In this document: positions 5,257 through 5,387 of the stretch, piece after piece
How the letters are laid out: each line of letters begins with the position of its first letter
How positions within the stretch are numbered: the stretch's first letter is position 1
NCBI GenBank assembly: GCA_003551785.1
Contig: PUNP01001001.1
Span: 1-5,387, forward strand
DNA length: 5,387 nt
Direction: 5' to 3'
Source of the DNA: Candidatus Brocadiaceae bacterium
Lineage (GTDB): Bacteria > Planctomycetota > Brocadiia > SM23-32
Program-made: the position numbers and the translations under genes
The notes under the pieces: model-generated
The model's input: only the letters and a program-made list of their open reading frames with translations
What the model was told of the DNA's origin: nothing
Database searches by the model: none

Positions 5257-5387
5257 GTATGACAGGCATCTTGCCTGTCCAGTGCAAATGTATGACAGGC
5301 ATCTTGCCTGTCCAGTGCAAATGTATGACAGGCATCTTGCCTGTCCAGTGCAAATGTATGACAGGCATCTTGCCTGTCCAGTGCAAA
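5254..5387. repeat. Four perfect 33-bp tandem repeats with internal hairpin
   Basis: The units start at 5254, 5287, 5320 and 5353, each 33 bp and identical, with two bases of a fifth at the window edge. Each contains the hairpin GACAGGCA-TCT-TGCCTGTC (5261-5279, 5294-5312, 5327-5345, 5360-5378), a perfect 8-bp stem with a 3-nt loop. The remaining 14 bp per unit also do not vary. The array begins 57 bp upstream of ftsH, so it sits where ftsH promoter elements would lie or just upstream of them. It continues past the window, so the copy number is unknown. Perfect identity suggests recent expansion by slippage or unequal recombination. Confidence 0.95.

Noticed and set aside
5254..5387. CRISPR array
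   Set aside because: The units are contiguous and identical over their full 33 bp with no variable spacers, and no cas gene is near. This is a simple tandem repeat.
5255..5387. Repeat peptide encoded by the 33-bp array
   Set aside because: Because 33 is divisible by three, open frames persist automatically (for example MYDRHLACPVQ repeated). The palindromic units, lack of a ribosome site and lack of upstream coding sequence argue against a gene.

Overview
The window looks like a chromosomal stretch from a Gram-negative-type, probably environmental bacterium. It has moderate GC content, long repeat-rich intergenic regions and four convincing genes, all on the minus strand. The density of short GC-rich hairpin repeats between genes resembles what I recall from large-genome uncultured lineages such as Planctomycetota, Lentisphaerota and relatives. 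That is an impression only; no feature here fixes the taxonomy.

Layout from right to left, the direction of transcription: (1) a block of four perfect 33-bp tandem repeats, each with a hairpin, running off the right edge just upstream of ftsH; (2) ftsH (3128-5197), a complete membrane-bound AAA+ zinc protease with an extra N-terminal leader and a charged C-terminal tail; (3) a 718-bp intergenic region (2410-3127) holding eight strong hairpins, two of which belong to a family also present at position 1, together with inverted ~27-bp sequences that may be the ends of a small non-autonomous element; (4) a PAS plus PP2C/SpoIIE-type phosphatase gene (1270-2409); (5) a 487-bp intergenic region (783-1269) with a pair of related hairpins showing a compensatory base-pair swap, and a good sigma70-type promoter with an overlapping palindrome; (6) a compact toxin-antitoxin operon made of a UPF0175-family antitoxin (525-782) and a DUF3368/PIN-domain toxin (44-532) overlapping by 8 nt; (7) another hairpin repeat copy at the left edge.

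The genes do not form one pathway. FtsH is housekeeping membrane proteolysis, the phosphatase is probably the output of a stress or partner-switching signalling route whose partners lie elsewhere, and the toxin-antitoxin pair is a self-contained accessory module. The large gaps suggest three separate transcription units. The most unusual content is the repeat architecture: at least three hairpin families whose stems change while loops and flanks stay constant. I see no clear evidence of a new multi-gene system.
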